Shown: one piece after another, positions 54,801 through 64,000 of the stretch
Layout of the letters: each line of letters begins with the position of its first letter
How positions within the stretch are numbered: position 1 is the stretch's first letter
Assembly: GCA_016617855.1 (NCBI GenBank)
Contig: JAECUM010003322.1
Coordinates: 32,373 to 96,372 of the forward strand
Length of the DNA stretch: 64,000 nucleotides
Direction: 5' to 3'
Origin: Megalonaias nervosa
Lineage: Eukaryota; Mollusca; Bivalvia; Unionida; Unionidae
Translations under genes and position numbers: made by a program
Notes under the pieces: model-generated
The model's database searches: none
What the model was told of the DNA's origin: nothing
What the model saw: the letters and a program-made list of their open reading frames with translations, nothing else

Positions 54801-57682
54801 GCAGAAAAATATCAGAGATTGTTTCAACACTCAGTAATTAAAAGGAAGAAATTGTCTTATCTTGAATTCCTGGAAATTCTTTTTGCCCATTAAAATGTCA
54901 GACCCTTCAAGGGACTCTTATTCTTTTACTTTTTTTTCTTCAATAAGCTCAATATGATATAGGAGGGGCCAGATCAAAAATTGGGAATTGGAGGGCCATG
55001 CACATATTGTTCTTTTAGCACTGGCTTGTTTTATTAAAGACATTTATATTAAAAATCACCAGATACAGTAAAGTCAGCATCAATGCTATCTAGTAAAAAA
55101 ACATCCCATTCCAAAGATCAATACCAGTGTGACTTCATTGAAAACTGCCTATATAGGCAACAGATAATAAGAAGTTTGCATTTATTATGATCTCACTCAG
55201 CAAAGTCGGTGGAGGCCTATAGTAATTGCATCCATCCATCTTGAAAAGGTTTTAAATTAGTTCAGTTTCCACTGTTGACTGATATCATTTCAAGGAGTTG
55301 TGCCCCCTAATTACCGTAACTCTTGATAATGGTTTCCACAGCATATCTTTGCTAAAGATTGTTCGAGTTTGTTGGATTTTTTCAACCAAATTTGGTAAAT
55401 GACTCTTTATTGATGAGATCTTGAATTAGTTTAATTTCAAACTCTCCACAAAACAATATACAGGGGTTATCCCCTGATTACATGTCCTCATGACTTGGGT
55501 TGCTGCAGCATTACATTGTCAGGGATTGTTGGATTTTGACCAGATTTGGAATGCACCAATATACTGATAAAATCAACAGTCTATGCAGTAAAGAAACCCA
55601 TAACTCATAATATAATGTCATCAAATCTTGAATCTTAAGATATTTACTGCTTGTTTTTCCCATTATCACCTCTGTGCTACATTTCTAGTTTTAGAAAGTT
55701 TTTCCTATGTGATATTTTTTGGCAGTTATTTGTATTGAATTTATGTTGACTTGCAAAGTCTCTCCTTTTTTCTCTGTCTTTCTTTCAAATTAAGATGTAG
55801 ATCTTGTAATCTGTAATATTTAGTGTATCTGTCATTTGCTTTTAGGAAACCCAGAATGCTAAGTGTTGGCTCAAAAGTTGCATGCGACTTGTTCACTATT
55901 GAGTGACATAGACCATAGATTTAAGTTCAAATATGGGGGTGAAACTTATCTATAAGAGCATGTTATATACAAGCATAAAATAATTATTTGATAGATTTTT
56001 TTAATTAAATTACGAGTTTATAAAAACATCTTAAGAATAGTAAATTAGTCATCTTCTTTGATGTTGTTGCAGGCCATGTACCATGTTGGGTGACATCATA
56101 CACGGATTGCAAGAAGACCCAGCTGGTAGACTTGATACAGAGTGGCTGCAGTACAGATGTACTGGATGAACTGCAGCCAGCCATTGAGATATCCGAGTGG
56201 TAGGTCACCATTTTTCTCAAACCCTTGCAACACCCCAGTAAATTAAACCCACTTTCTGTCTCATCCAACACATTTTCATATGGTCTTTATCCAGACAGTA
56301 AAACGTAAAGTTTGGTACAGTTTACTTCATCTGACTTAATATTACCTGGCTATCACAGTTAAAAAGAAGATGGTCATGCAACAGATCATCTCTTATTAAA
56401 ATGGATTTTTTATTTACCTTACTGATCCAATGCTATTCTGGTTTAATGTCAAGTTATTGATTCCATAAAGTTAGCAAACTTAAAAGTGCAGCAATTTGTC
56501 CTTTTTGATTCCAGATTCTTAAATCAGGGTTTAACAATGAAACATCCTACATATTACCATAGTACTGCATATATGTGACTCATTGCCATATACCTGTTTT
56601 TGTGTCACGTTTTTAAAACATTTATTAATGTCACTGATTTCATCATATTAGCAAGAATATGGTTCATTATTATTGATTTAAAGTGATATTGTTTTCATTC
56701 TTTTAATAAATCATACCAGAAATCATGGACACTGTATAATTGCTGCATAAATGTTTTCATGAAGTTTTGTTTAGATTTCTTATATTTAAAATCTCTTAAT
56801 GTTATGTGTATGCAGTTTGTCTGTCTCATGTTTCCCCCAGGTATGGAAGGAGGTTTGATTGTGGTTTTCAGTACAATTTAACTGTGTCTTTGGGTGAGCC
56901 AGTTCTTGACACAAGAACATTGTTACTTTCTTGTTGTCCTTGCAGACCTAACATAAGAACATTGTTCACAGATGTGCTCGGGTTGAAAATTTACACTACT
57001 TCTGAAAAGTGAGTGGAAAAGAACCAAAATGGTGCCAAGTATGATGTGCCATGTTTGTTGTTCAGAGATTATATCAGTGTGTCTTTGGGTGATAAAGTTC
57101 ATGACTTTATTCTTTGGTTGAGAACTCACATTATCTCTAAAGCAGGAGTGGATAAAAACAATGATGCAGAACATAGAGTTTAATGCATTATGTTTGTTAT
57201 TCCAAAATTAGCTCTAGTGGTTACATGCACTCCCAGAAACATTCAAGAACATGTACTCAGCATTTGGGCACAATTTCCAAAACATTTCAACCAAAGATAG
57301 TCTACTTGTTAGGGCAAGCACACCCAGGCACATATGAGAAAATGAACTTGACATTTGGGTGAAAATCCCAAAACAGGATGCCCAAAGAAGACCTAAATAT
57401 CTCACTTATATTTTTCCTAGTTAGGGAGAGAGGTTCAGTTGTGGCATTCAGCACAAGTTACAGGTTGATCTCTTTGATTTTACTCACAGGTGTGGAGGAA
57501 GTTTTGATTGTGGTATACAGATTTAAATGCATCTCTCTCTCGTTTCCTGCAGGTATGGAGGGAGGTTTGACTGTGGTGCTAAGTATAATATAAATGTCCG
57601 CTTGTTGTCAGAAGACATTTGCACTGTCCTGGATGAATTCAAGTTTGAGGATACCAAACCTGCTGGGAGAGACTGGTTTCAT
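42496..57682 (+). CDS. F-box / FBA-domain protein, FBXO2/6/17/27/44 group (four exons seen; C-terminus missing)
   Basis: Join 42496-42852 (ATG at 42513), 47080-47181, 56073-56199, 57553-57682, with phases 1, 1, 2 and 0 all compatible. Members are substrate adaptors of SCF (Skp1-Cul1-F-box) ubiquitin ligases. Several bind N-glycans on misfolded glycoproteins leaving the ER. Visible here are an acidic N-terminal leader, an F-box at about residues 28-75 (LTELPDELLEEVLLHLSG, then CYVCRKWNELIQGQGLWKEK), the linker NPYGRNLLKNPD, and the FBA start (GFANWKILQNGGDQF). These are followed by VTSYTDCKKTQLVDLIQ, QPAIEISEW and YGGRFDCGAKYNINVRLLSE, and the protein stops at GRDWFH. The rest of the FBA domain (family pattern YGPGVR...W.G..G..) is not found up to 64 kb. 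The paralogue cannot be fixed; molluscs often have one such gene. A 5' UTR exon must lie upstream. Intron 2 carries a same-strand LINE. Confidence 0.92.
42918..43905. repeat. 56-bp minisatellite in F-box gene intron 1
   Basis: About 17 units of 'ttattataagtgtagtgcta' + 'ttcagacaagagtaatagtg' + 'ttattgggacagtagt'. The first four or five are nearly identical; later units vary in length and in the 'cagtagctag' junction. Confidence 0.9.
43906..44393. other. no gene seen (intron 1)
   Basis: Unremarkable AT-rich intronic DNA. Confidence 0.5.
44406..44680 (-). mobile_element. tRNA-derived SINE (family 1), reverse, with internal deletion
   Basis: GT run at 44406, then 'tttaatgtagctttaacaat' and body, then the head 'aaccactaggcaactggagc'. 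Target duplication AAAGGTCATGG at 44395-44405 and 44681-44691, perfect. About 50 bp between 'cttaatgctga' and 'ctcggctggg' found in other copies is missing. Confidence 0.9.
45168..46110 (-). pseudogene. LINE reverse-transcriptase relic, reverse strand, intron 1
   Basis: Read right to left: a decayed catalytic region near 45990-45960 (TLADDSSTV, first aromatic residue lost), then at about 45735-45530 a typical RT C-terminal block, 'HLVGRRQLHDSSNPKCF' followed by FFPKSVTKWNHLPLKVR. The 3' end is the reverse-strand 'aaataaagaattctta' at 45168-45183. A 35-bp repeat (45757-45860) was expanded inside it. Many stops. The C-terminal block is convincing; the ADD block is tentative. Confidence 0.55.
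45757..45860. repeat. 35-bp tandem repeat, three copies
   Basis: 'tctaggattcattttgtca' + 'ggggatttgtcagtag', two full copies and a partial third. Confidence 0.8.
46676..46875 (-). mobile_element. tRNA-derived SINE (family 3), reverse
   Basis: Reverse-strand head TAGTTCAGATGGCAGAGCAC and the anticodon-loop region CTCACAATCCAAGAG, body with 'tccttggaaaaggattctag', tail 'gccattaaaaaccaaacat'. It matches the copy at 16.3 kb. Ends are approximate. Confidence 0.65.
47080..47181 (+). CDS. F-box gene exon, start of FBA domain
   Basis: Acceptor 'tctctgacag', donor GAAG|gtaagc. Encodes FANWKILQNGGDQFTCEK, then EAVGINPIFQYAPVE. The NGGDQF block is the family-typical NGGDGW-like turn at the FBA start. 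Confidence 0.9.
47195..47565. repeat. ~50-bp degenerate tandem repeat in F-box gene intron 2
   Basis: Units of 'gaatctgtaaactttaccca' + 'tctctcattagaatccctgt' + 'acctgca', about seven copies. Confidence 0.75.
48078..48320. mobile_element. 243-bp MITE-like inverted repeat, intron 2
   Basis: Left 'ccaacataaatgttcaaata' + 'tcagaaatggggtg' is mirrored at the right end. Similarity extends inward for about 65 bp (aaaggtaagagcaaac... versus aaaggtcagaggaaac...). No clear target duplication was found. Confidence 0.5.
48321..49014. other. no gene seen (intron 2)
   Basis: AT-rich intronic DNA. Confidence 0.5.
49015..49200. repeat. ~38-bp tandem repeat, intron 2
   Basis: Five copies of 'tttagttccagagaagtgtt' + 'accaatgtctttttcca', with small changes. 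Confidence 0.8.
49328..53374 (+). mobile_element. nearly full-length LINE (4.05 kb) in intron 2 of the F-box gene
   Basis: GC- and CpG-rich block with sharp edges. ATGTGTA stands on both sides (49321-49327 and 53375-53381) as a candidate 7-bp target duplication. It has a 5' region of about 840 bp with no convincing ORF1, then one long ORF2 (separate entry) and a short 3' tail ending near 'acaacaagacg'. Retained CpGs suggest recent arrival. It lies in the same orientation as the host gene. Confidence 0.8.
50167..53306 (+). pseudogene. LINE ORF2: APE endonuclease + reverse transcriptase + C-terminal C2H2-type finger, broken
   Basis: This type is often labelled 'craniofacial development protein 2-like' in databases. 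It nicks DNA and copies the element RNA at the target. Endonuclease (50167-51282): WNVRT at residue 11-15, SETRL with Glu48, NCYAP, GDFSARVG at 159-166 (Ser where GDFN is usual), HLIDY, TDHR with Asp255/His256. RT (from 51340): SGKAPGSDSIPAEVYK, NNHRGISLL, IDLTKAFDTV (~222), IKQGCVLALTLFS, FADD (342-345), YLGSTLS, ACETWT. The C-terminus has CPFCNRTFRARIGLISHLRT (53226-53303), a CX2C...HX3-4H finger. Breaks: TGA at 51280, TAG at 52909, a two-base insertion near 52955, TGA at 53106. Both TGAs fit CpG decay of Arg codons. The N-terminus may start a little upstream. Confidence 0.9.
53484..53840 (-). pseudogene. possible LINE endonuclease tail, reverse strand
   Basis: Reverse-strand frames give NNNGFNQVIDNPLHR, resembling the LINE endonuclease 'GL-Q-V..PTR' block, followed by broken open sequence. 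Short and frame-broken, so weak. Confidence 0.25.
53841..54640. other. no gene seen (intron 2)
   Basis: AT-rich intronic DNA. Confidence 0.5.
54640..54880 (+). repeat. fragment of the mollusc-type interspersed repeat
   Basis: Contains 'atggatggtcatggggtttt', 'cttctaatgatgt', 'aaatgaaaagggcacca' and the terminus 'tttcaacactcagtaatta', as in the blocks at 1.1-2.3 and 30.9-32.4 kb. Confidence 0.65.
55200..55650. repeat. diverged repeat texture, intron 2
   Basis: Repeated phrases ('agattgtt...gttggatttt...accaaatttgg', 'gatgagatcttgaattagttt', 'ccccctaattac') like those in the 39.6-41.5 kb block. No coding potential. Confidence 0.35.
56073..56199 (+). CDS. F-box gene exon, FBA domain
   Basis: Acceptor 'tgttgttgcag', donor GAGTG|gtaggt. 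Encodes HVPCWVTSYTDCKKTQLVDL, IQSGCSTDVLDELQPAIEIS then E and most of Trp. 'VTSY-WC-K-Q-IDL' and 'QPAI-V-DW' are the family's signature strings. Confidence 0.94.
56841..57012 (+). pseudogene. duplicate of F-box gene exon 4 (5' part), possible alternative exon
   Basis: Acceptor 'tgtttcccccag', then in the correct phase YGRRFDCGFQYNLTVSLGE, clearly a copy of exon 4 (YGGRFDCGAKYNINVRLLSE). Beyond about 20 residues the similarity is lost and the frame runs on to a stop at 57010. A 'gtgagc' at 56893 could be a donor. Immediately downstream (about 57040-57160) is a further, more decayed copy of its 3' half ('tgtgtctttgggtgataaag'). Confidence 0.65.
57421..57552 (+). pseudogene. two decayed tandem copies of the exon 4 acceptor and exon head
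   Basis: After 'tttttcctag' (57420) comes 'gggagagaggttcagttgtg', and after 'ttttactcacag' (57489) comes 'gtgtggaggaagttttgatt'. Both resemble the exon 4 head 'gtatggagggaggtttgact' at 57553. They stand 69 and 63 bp apart. The first is closed by a stop at once; the second reads CGGSFDCGIQI then stop. Confidence 0.65.
57553..57682 (+). CDS. F-box gene exon 4, FBA domain
   Basis: Acceptor 'gtttcctgcag', donor TTTCAT|gtgagt. Encodes YGGRFDCGAKYNINVRLLSE, DICTVLDEFKFEDTKPAGRD then WFH. It is the last exon I can recognise; the glycan-pocket part of the FBA domain should follow. Confidence 0.92.
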
Positions 57683-58700
57683 GTGAGTCAATTAACCCAT
57701 TTTGAAATACAGAGCTGATACATTTAGGTATTGTTTCATCTGTGTACTAAGGTTGCAATCTTTATGCATGCAAATGACTTAGTTTAATTAACTACATATA
57801 TGCATTTATAAGATTGGTAAACATGTAAACAAACATGCTCATGATTGTCAGTGACGCAGGCACTATCCATTCAGATTAAATGATGCAATTCCACATCTCT
57901 GCTTAAAAAGAAAGCTACATTATTTACCTTTGAAAAATAACGGTTTAAATTTTGTAAGCCACTGTACTGTTTCTTAGTTGTAGAATCTACAGAAGTATCC
58001 CATGCACTTGTACACAAAGTATGTCTGGATGAAGTTATTCATAAATTTTTAAATTTGTTGGTAGAAGTAGGAAGCAATATAATGATTTCTTAGTGATGTT
58101 TTCACTAAATTGTCCAGTAAATCTGACAAAGACATCTCCTACATATTAAATCATACTAAGAAGTAAAAGATACACAGCCAATTGCAAGTTGAACAAGGTA
58201 TGCATGCACATTATACGCAGTCAGCTGTAATGGGTAAATATGGGGAAAGGTTGAGTTTCTAATAGTTTCGATTCAGTGGCATGATTTTGATTATTGTTAA
58301 CATTGTCCACATTTGAGAAATTTTGGTAAATGTTACAGTTTTAATATGGACATACTCATAGAATGGCATAAATAAATAGCTAAATTGAAAGAATGATGGA
58401 TGGAATGATAAAAACTCATTCACTGTTCATTTATGTTACAAAATGCAACTTAATATTTACAAGTCAAACATTCCAGCAGCAATGCAACTGAAAGTCCTTT
58501 CCACTTCCAAACTGACACAATTATTTCTTTTTATGCCACTGGACAGAGTCACCAGAGAAAAAACAAGTTAATAATGATTTTGATGATGATGATACATTAT
58601 CTAGTGAAGATTGTTAAAGAAAAACCAATTTTTGGAGTAAAATGTGTTTCATTGATAATACTTATTTATCTGATCATAATAGATAAGGAGTACATCCACT
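57683..58700. other. no gene seen (presumed intron 4)
   Basis: AT-rich. Searched by eye for the YGPGVR-type continuation of the FBA domain, without success. Confidence 0.5.
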
Positions 58701-60640
58701 ACCTCGTAAATCCATCCCTTCCAAACAGGTGCTAAAGTATAATCTGCCCAACAACTTTAAAGTAAGTCCAGGTGGTCTTCCCATGTAATGTGGGATTGGC
58801 ACCATATATCACCAGTTCATTAGTTACTACTGGAGTGGATGTGTATGCTTTGCCAAGGATGTAATTGCAGGAGGATTTGGCAAGATGTAACTTTGTATTA
58901 GAATCTGTCAAGTGTTATCAAAGAAACATAATTTACTGTAAAAAAAAAATGGCTTTGTTAAGATATGTTACCTGATTATATTACATTAGGAGGATAGGTA
59001 AGAGAAGGGAGTTGCATCCCTTACTCCAGAGATGGCCTTGTTGGTAGATTGCTTATATTGCATGGATCAGTTGTTATTTTCCATTGCCTTCCAGCTAGGG
59101 GTTGGCAATGGTTATATGTGGTTATATGTGGATGTGGTTCAGAGAAAACTTTTCACTCCTGCAAATCTTGCAAAATTAGAGTAACATGTAACATTAGGAA
59201 ACTGCTTAATGGTCTGGGAAGGTAGCAGGTGCAAGTTCCATTGGGTCAGACAGATCCCTTTGGCATGCTATGTCTCTCAGGTAAAACCAAGAGAATTTTG
59301 TTTATGACCTCCACCCCATGGCTTAGATGATGTCAGTTAGGGAGCATTTAAAGAACTACATCCAGTCTTAGTTTCTTGCAAGATGAGCAGACAACCCAGT
59401 GTATCCAGGACCCAAGTTGAAAAATCATCCTTTCTTTGGGAGTGGTGCAAACATGCAATATCCTCTTCTGATTGGCTGACAGTTTACTTTAGGTACCACT
59501 TCTGATTGGCTGACAGTTTACTTTAGGTACCACTTCTGAACCCTTATGGGATCTTGTAGATGCATTTGGGGCAAAAGATTGAACAAAGCTAAAGGATTTA
59601 TTTCCCATCACAAGGTGTCTGTTCCTGACAACAAGAGCTGGGACCATTGTGAATGCAACTGAATCAAGATGGTGGAAATGCAGATAGTTAGGATTAAGCA
59701 ACAAGACAAGTTATCTCAATGATTCTGCCTGCTGTAGCTATAAGAACTAGGAAGCAGGTTTTATACAAGAGGCGAGTCAAGGAGGCTGTAAACACTGGCT
59801 AAGGGATTGCCTTATTCAATCACATTAGAACTCAGAAAATGTCATTTAGGGCCAAGCATCAAAGCATATGTAGCAAGAACATTCCAGTTTAATGAAAGAG
59901 CATTGACTGTCCAGGTTTTGGGATCTGAGAGTGGAGACTAGATGGTTGGGAGCTTTGCAGTCTAATCATCATAAATAGGACTATGAGGGGTAAACAGGTA
60001 TCACATATTTAGACTGAATTGGTAGATGGTGTCCCTGTATGTCAACCTTATGAATTCTGGAAAGACCTGTGAATGGGTTTGCGATGGTATAAATCTTGGA
60101 GATCTTGGCTCAAAGTGTAAATACCTTATTAACCAGTTCTGAGAACCAGTCTTTATGTCTCTGTTCTGAATGTAGTGCCAGAATGAAGTGAAGAGAGTTT
60201 GCACTTTGAACAATCTCCCTTGGGTAAGTCTGTTGGGATGATTTAGTGAAGGAAGCCCTCGATAAAGGGGTAAGAGCATTGAGTTTGGTCTGGAGGCCTC
60301 CAAAACAACTTCTAACACCCATGGGTGGCAGGGGCATGAAGTCATTGACCTCCATGGGGTTTGGACTGCAGTTTTTTAAACTGAACTAGAGGTGATTAAG
60401 GTCAAGTGTACTTTATAAACATTTTGGTCAAACATAATGTTGCCTATGCTGAATGAGACCACACTTATGAACTTTCCAAATGCCTATTTCCCAAGTCAAC
60501 AATGTCAATATGTATTTCCACACACCATACTGAAAATTTGGCGAAACACAATGGTAAAATATTGACTGTCTTACTGAGATGGTCTTTTTAGGGTTGGCAG
60601 TTGTGCTAGGGTAAGTCTTTGGTGCTTGCATATCTACTAC
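58701..60640 (-). pseudogene. old retroelement-like open stretches, reverse strand
   Basis: Less AT-rich than its surroundings, with several long but broken reverse-strand frames. One string near 59930-59860 (TWTVNALSLNWNVLATYA) resembles the 'DALSL-W--L--YAFPP' block after the RT/RNase H of DIRS-type retroelements. The remainder cannot be matched with confidence. A 35-bp direct duplication (tctgattggctgacagttta...) is at 59466-59535. Confidence 0.25.
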
Positions 60641-62520
60641 TGGTGCTGATGGACCACTGTACCATGTTATTACTGGCCCAGTAAGAGGTTGCTGTGATTT
60701 GTGACATCCACATCCTCAATTGTGCTTTTCCTCACTCTAACTCAGGTAGAAACATTTACATCCCACACACTCCTGCCCTTTGGATTGACAGCTGTAAATA
60801 CAGAGAGCAGAACAATGGTATACAAAGGTAAAATCAATCAACTGTTGCACTGAACCTACCGTGAAGAGGGTGCTATAAAAAAACAACAAACTGCCCAAAG
60901 AAATTATTACCATGATCTTATAACATGTAGTATGTAATTAAATATTGTCAGAAATGGGGTAAAGTGCAGAGTTAAATTGAAGGCTCTAATGACCAAAAGG
61001 CAGGTAATTGATATTGTGCCAGTAGGCGTTTGGAGTGGAAGTAGTAACTGGAGAAATGACAGGATTTGGCACCAGTCCTCTATCCACGGGAAGACCACTC
61101 CTCTGGTTTTCACTTTGGCTAGCAGACAACTATTTAGCACTTCTGTTGCCAAAACAAGCCAACAGATGTGGCAGACATCTTTCTTAGCTTGTGATGGGTG
61201 GATTTTTTGATGTAGTGGATGTAGTCTTAATGTATTATGATTGGATAATATATTTTTTACAGGTTGTCTGCTGCATGGAAAATTCATTGCTGTTGGTGCA
61301 TTTCATGTAGCTTTCAAATAATAATAATATTATTATTATTATTCTGTGAGGTACTTTTGCTTCAGTTTGGTTAGCTGTATACAACAAACACTGGTCCATT
61401 ATTATTATTTTTTAAAACTGCAGTTTGTACAGGAGGCACATTTAACATTCTTAAAGTAATTATGGAAGTAGGGCAGGAAGTACGTTCTATAAAAAACATT
61501 CAGACTAAGAATGCACATGTACTGAGAAGCACTTAATCATTGTTGATAATTGTACCTGACAACTTGTTCATTAGTTCATGGATTCTCTCTGTAATGATAA
61601 CTGAGTTCTCTAATTTTGTTGTTATTCAGGTATTTGTGGATGCTACTAACTACATTTTAAAGATGCAATAAACAATGATCCATCTGTGAAAGCAACAGGA
61701 TTCCTCCTCAGTCTACAAATTTATATGCTGAAAAAAATATTATTTTTATAAAAGCCAAATGTAGATGCCACAAAAATAAGTAAACTCACAGTAATCTCCA
61801 CTGTAATCTAACAGTATAAAGAATCTTAAATACAGTTCACAATGCACATAATGACTTTTAACGTTTGCGTACTTAAGACTTTACTCTTGACAATTAACCT
61901 GATGCAAATTTGATGCAAATGCTTCAGTATCCTCTTAGTGAATACATTGGATGCCCTCATGGGATGAAAAGCTGACCTCACAAAACAGATTACATCTCTA
62001 AGGAGATAAAATGGTATATAGATCATGCAAAATCTGGACTTACAGAGCGAGATTCGCTGGAAAACCCCAAGTATGATGTCAGATTTTTGTACATTATGAT
62101 TAAGTGGAAGTAATTTGCCATTTTCAAGAGTGACCTGTACTGGACTTAAAAGAAACTTTTTGTAAAAGTGGATTCTGGAGATGATGATGCATTTAGGGTA
62201 AATTAATCCTTAACATTAAATAAATATTTCAAAAAACAATGACAGAATGAAGAAATAGATATAACTATTCATGTATTTATTGTAACAGATCAATTCAGTT
62301 GTTCACAGATTTAATCCAAACCTTATAAAATACATGAATATGTATGATATTATGTCCGATATGTCCTTAGTAAATCTAAGAATTATTTCATACATTTGTT
62401 ATCATATATACTTTATATGACCTTTGGAAAAAATACCAGACAAAAAGTTTAGTTCCATGTAATAGTGTAAAGTGGGTAGAAAAGTTAAGTAGGACAAAAA
62501 ATATTTTCAACAGTTTAGGT
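60641..62520. other. no gene seen
   Basis: Short open frames at 60907-61287 (-) and 60977-61210 (+) overlap each other and match nothing I know. AAT/ATT microsatellite at 61318-61341. Confidence 0.45.
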
Positions 62521-62539
62521 TTGGTGGCTCATCTGATAG

Positions 62540-62945
62540 AACTATTGGAACATTTTAAATGTTTTTACATGGCTATGCAAGTAGAACTTTTGGAACGTTT
62601 TAAATGTTTTTACATGGCTATGCAAGTAGAACTATTGGAATGTTTTAAATGTTTTTACATGACTATGTGAGTAGAACTGTTGGAATGTTTTAAATGTTTT
62701 TACATGGCTATGCAAGTAGAACTATTGGAATGTTTTAAACGTTTTTACATGGCTATGCAAGTAGAACTTTTGGAACGTTTTAAATGATTTTACATGGCTA
62801 TGCAAGTAGAACTGTTGGAACGTTTTTAATGTTTTTACATGGCTATGAGAGTAGAACTATTGGAACGTTTTTATTGTTTTTACATGGCTATGCAAGTAGA
62901 ATTATTGGAACATTTTAGATGTTTTAACATGGCTGTGCAAGAAAT
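62540..62945. repeat. 45- to 60-bp minisatellite 'gtagaactattggaacgttt'
   Basis: About nine units of 'gtagaactattggaacgttt' + 'taaatgtttttacatggcta' + 'tgcaa' at 45-bp spacing. Confidence 0.85.
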
Positions 62946-63646
62946 CCTGGTTCAAATCCCATTATTGCCTTTTTCCCCACCATGTTTCCTTATTCCTTAA
63001 ACTAAATTTAATATTTTGAAAATTTTAATTTTAAAAGAATAGAAGATGATAAATTTAACATGTTTATCTTTGATGTTATTAGTGAGCCTTTTATGCAATG
63101 AAAGTTTGTTGCGGTCCATGGAATCCTAAAAATAAGTAGAAGGTTTTATTACAAAAACAAGAAGAAGGAGGAAGACATAATTTCAAAGTATTATTTACTA
63201 TAGGTAACTGAAGTAACTTTGTAATGTAGTGCAAATATTTCAGGACCCATGATTATAAACATTTTGCGAGTTTGTTTCAATGGGTATTTTTAGCAGGTAT
63301 GTTCAGGTAAATAATAGCTTGCCAATCGGTATTATCTCTTCTATCTAATCAGAAGTAGTGAAACATATTATCTGGCTATTTACATTAACCATTTTTGTCA
63401 AGGCTTTTGGGAAACTTTCCACAACCACATTCAAATAAAATAAAAGAATCATTAACTGCATGGTAATTTTTAAAAAAAATTATTTGTTGAAACCTTTTGT
63501 GTATTAAGTGTAAATTGTATTTGTTATTTTAATGTGAATTGGAGGATATATTTGTGGAACACTTTAGTAGGGTTCCTGTTTACACATCTCATTCTCCCTC
63601 GTTAGTAGCAGACAGTGGTTTTTCCTAGTAGTTGTTGATGCACCAG
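62946..63646. other. no gene seen
   Basis: AT-rich sequence. Confidence 0.5.
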
Positions 63647-63860
63647 GTGTAGTGTTTGTGAAGAAAGCTCAGATCAGGAGGAGATCCCAATTAATACTTT
63701 TAAGATCCTGGGGAACATGATCGAGATTGACAAGTATCCAGACCTGATGCAGAGTGCAGGGCTGAGTAGGCACCGTCAGGTGTATTTGTTTAAGAATGTA
63801 ATGGAATTTGTCAGGCCCTGCTATCAAGACATCACATGTCCAAGACCCTCAGAGGAGTGA
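63647..63860 (+). CDS. candidate terminal exon of an unidentified protein
   Basis: After a weak acceptor (gttgatgcaccag) a frame of 70 codons stays open to TGA at 63858-63860: CSVCEESSDQEEIP, INTFKILGNMIEIDKYPDLM, QSAGLSRHRQVYLFKNVMEF, VRPCYQDITCPRPSEE. Codon choice and amino-acid mix look protein-like, base composition rises above the AT-rich surroundings, and no tandem or transposon signal is present. It begins one base into a codon (phase 1), which does not fit the F-box exon 4 end (phase 0), so it is not simply the next F-box exon. I do not recognise the family. It could also be a transposon-derived frame. Confidence 0.4.
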
Positions 63861-64000
63861 GGAGCTTCATGCTGTTATTTAGCATACTTTTAGTAATGAG
63901 ATATAATTTTGGTATCACCATATATTTATTGTCATAATTTATATAATTTAAAAACTAAATCGTTTCATGGAAGAATGTGTCACAACTTCAATTATCCATC

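Noticed and set aside
60745..60832. Exon-like stretch with 'ctaactcag' acceptor and 'AAAGgtaaaa' donor reading VETFTSHTLLPFGLTAVN
   Set aside because: It does not match the expected FBA continuation, two frames are open, and the length is compatible with chance.

Overview
The window is animal nuclear DNA. It has split genes with GT/AG introns, AATAAA signals, strong AT bias, CpG depletion outside a few islands, and a very high load of old transposon debris and minisatellites. The repeat repertoire (tRNA-headed SINEs ending in CA runs, LINE tails ending in ATT runs, and long stretches of a repeat carrying phrases like 'atggccaccatgg...gccatcttgaaaatcttg') suggests a lophotrochozoan, most likely a bivalve mollusc. 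That assignment is inference.

Two host genes can be supported, both on the + strand. (1) An EFCAB2/DRC8 orthologue (nexin-dynein regulatory complex of motile cilia) has four phase-consistent exons: 9473-9545, 10522-10601, 12472-12581 and 15918-16033. It has a stop and an AATAAA signal; its N-terminal exon was not found in the window. (2) An F-box/FBA-domain gene of the FBXO2/6/17/27/44 group (glycoprotein-recognising SCF adaptor) has exons at 42496-42852, 47080-47181, 56073-56199 and 57553-57682. Its last exon or exons, which carry the end of the FBA domain, are not seen before the window ends. A CpG-dense island at about 24.8-25.6 kb may be a promoter. A further coding-like terminal exon of unknown identity lies at 63647-63860.

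Layout. 0-9.4 kb: upstream or intronic DNA with a mollusc-type repeat, a LINE reverse-transcriptase relic (+), and a reverse-strand LINE (ORF1 zinc knuckles at 8.0-8.3 kb, endonuclease at 5.65-6.3 kb) split by a piggyBac-like and a hAT-like insertion. 9.4-16.3 kb: EFCAB2, with minisatellites, two SINEs and a Mutator-like MITE in its introns. 16.3-24.7 kb: minisatellites, SINEs, and a pogo-like element with a nested LTR. 24.7-42.5 kb: the CpG island, a TA-site MITE, a solo LTR, a minisatellite interrupted by a MITE, a pogo transposase scrap, more mollusc-type repeat, SINEs and a second LINE relic. 42.5-57.7 kb: the F-box gene. Its intron 1 holds a 56-bp minisatellite, SINEs and a reverse-strand LINE relic. 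Its intron 2 holds a nearly complete 4.0-kb LINE in the same orientation, and tandem copies of an exon acceptor and exon head lie before exon 4. 57.7-64 kb: degenerate repeats, a 45-bp minisatellite, and the unknown terminal exon.

I found no convincing new multi-gene system. The observations most worth checking are the multiplied 3' splice sites in the F-box gene, two SINE copies that contain long snap-back inversions, the datable nested insertions, and the unidentified exon near the right edge.
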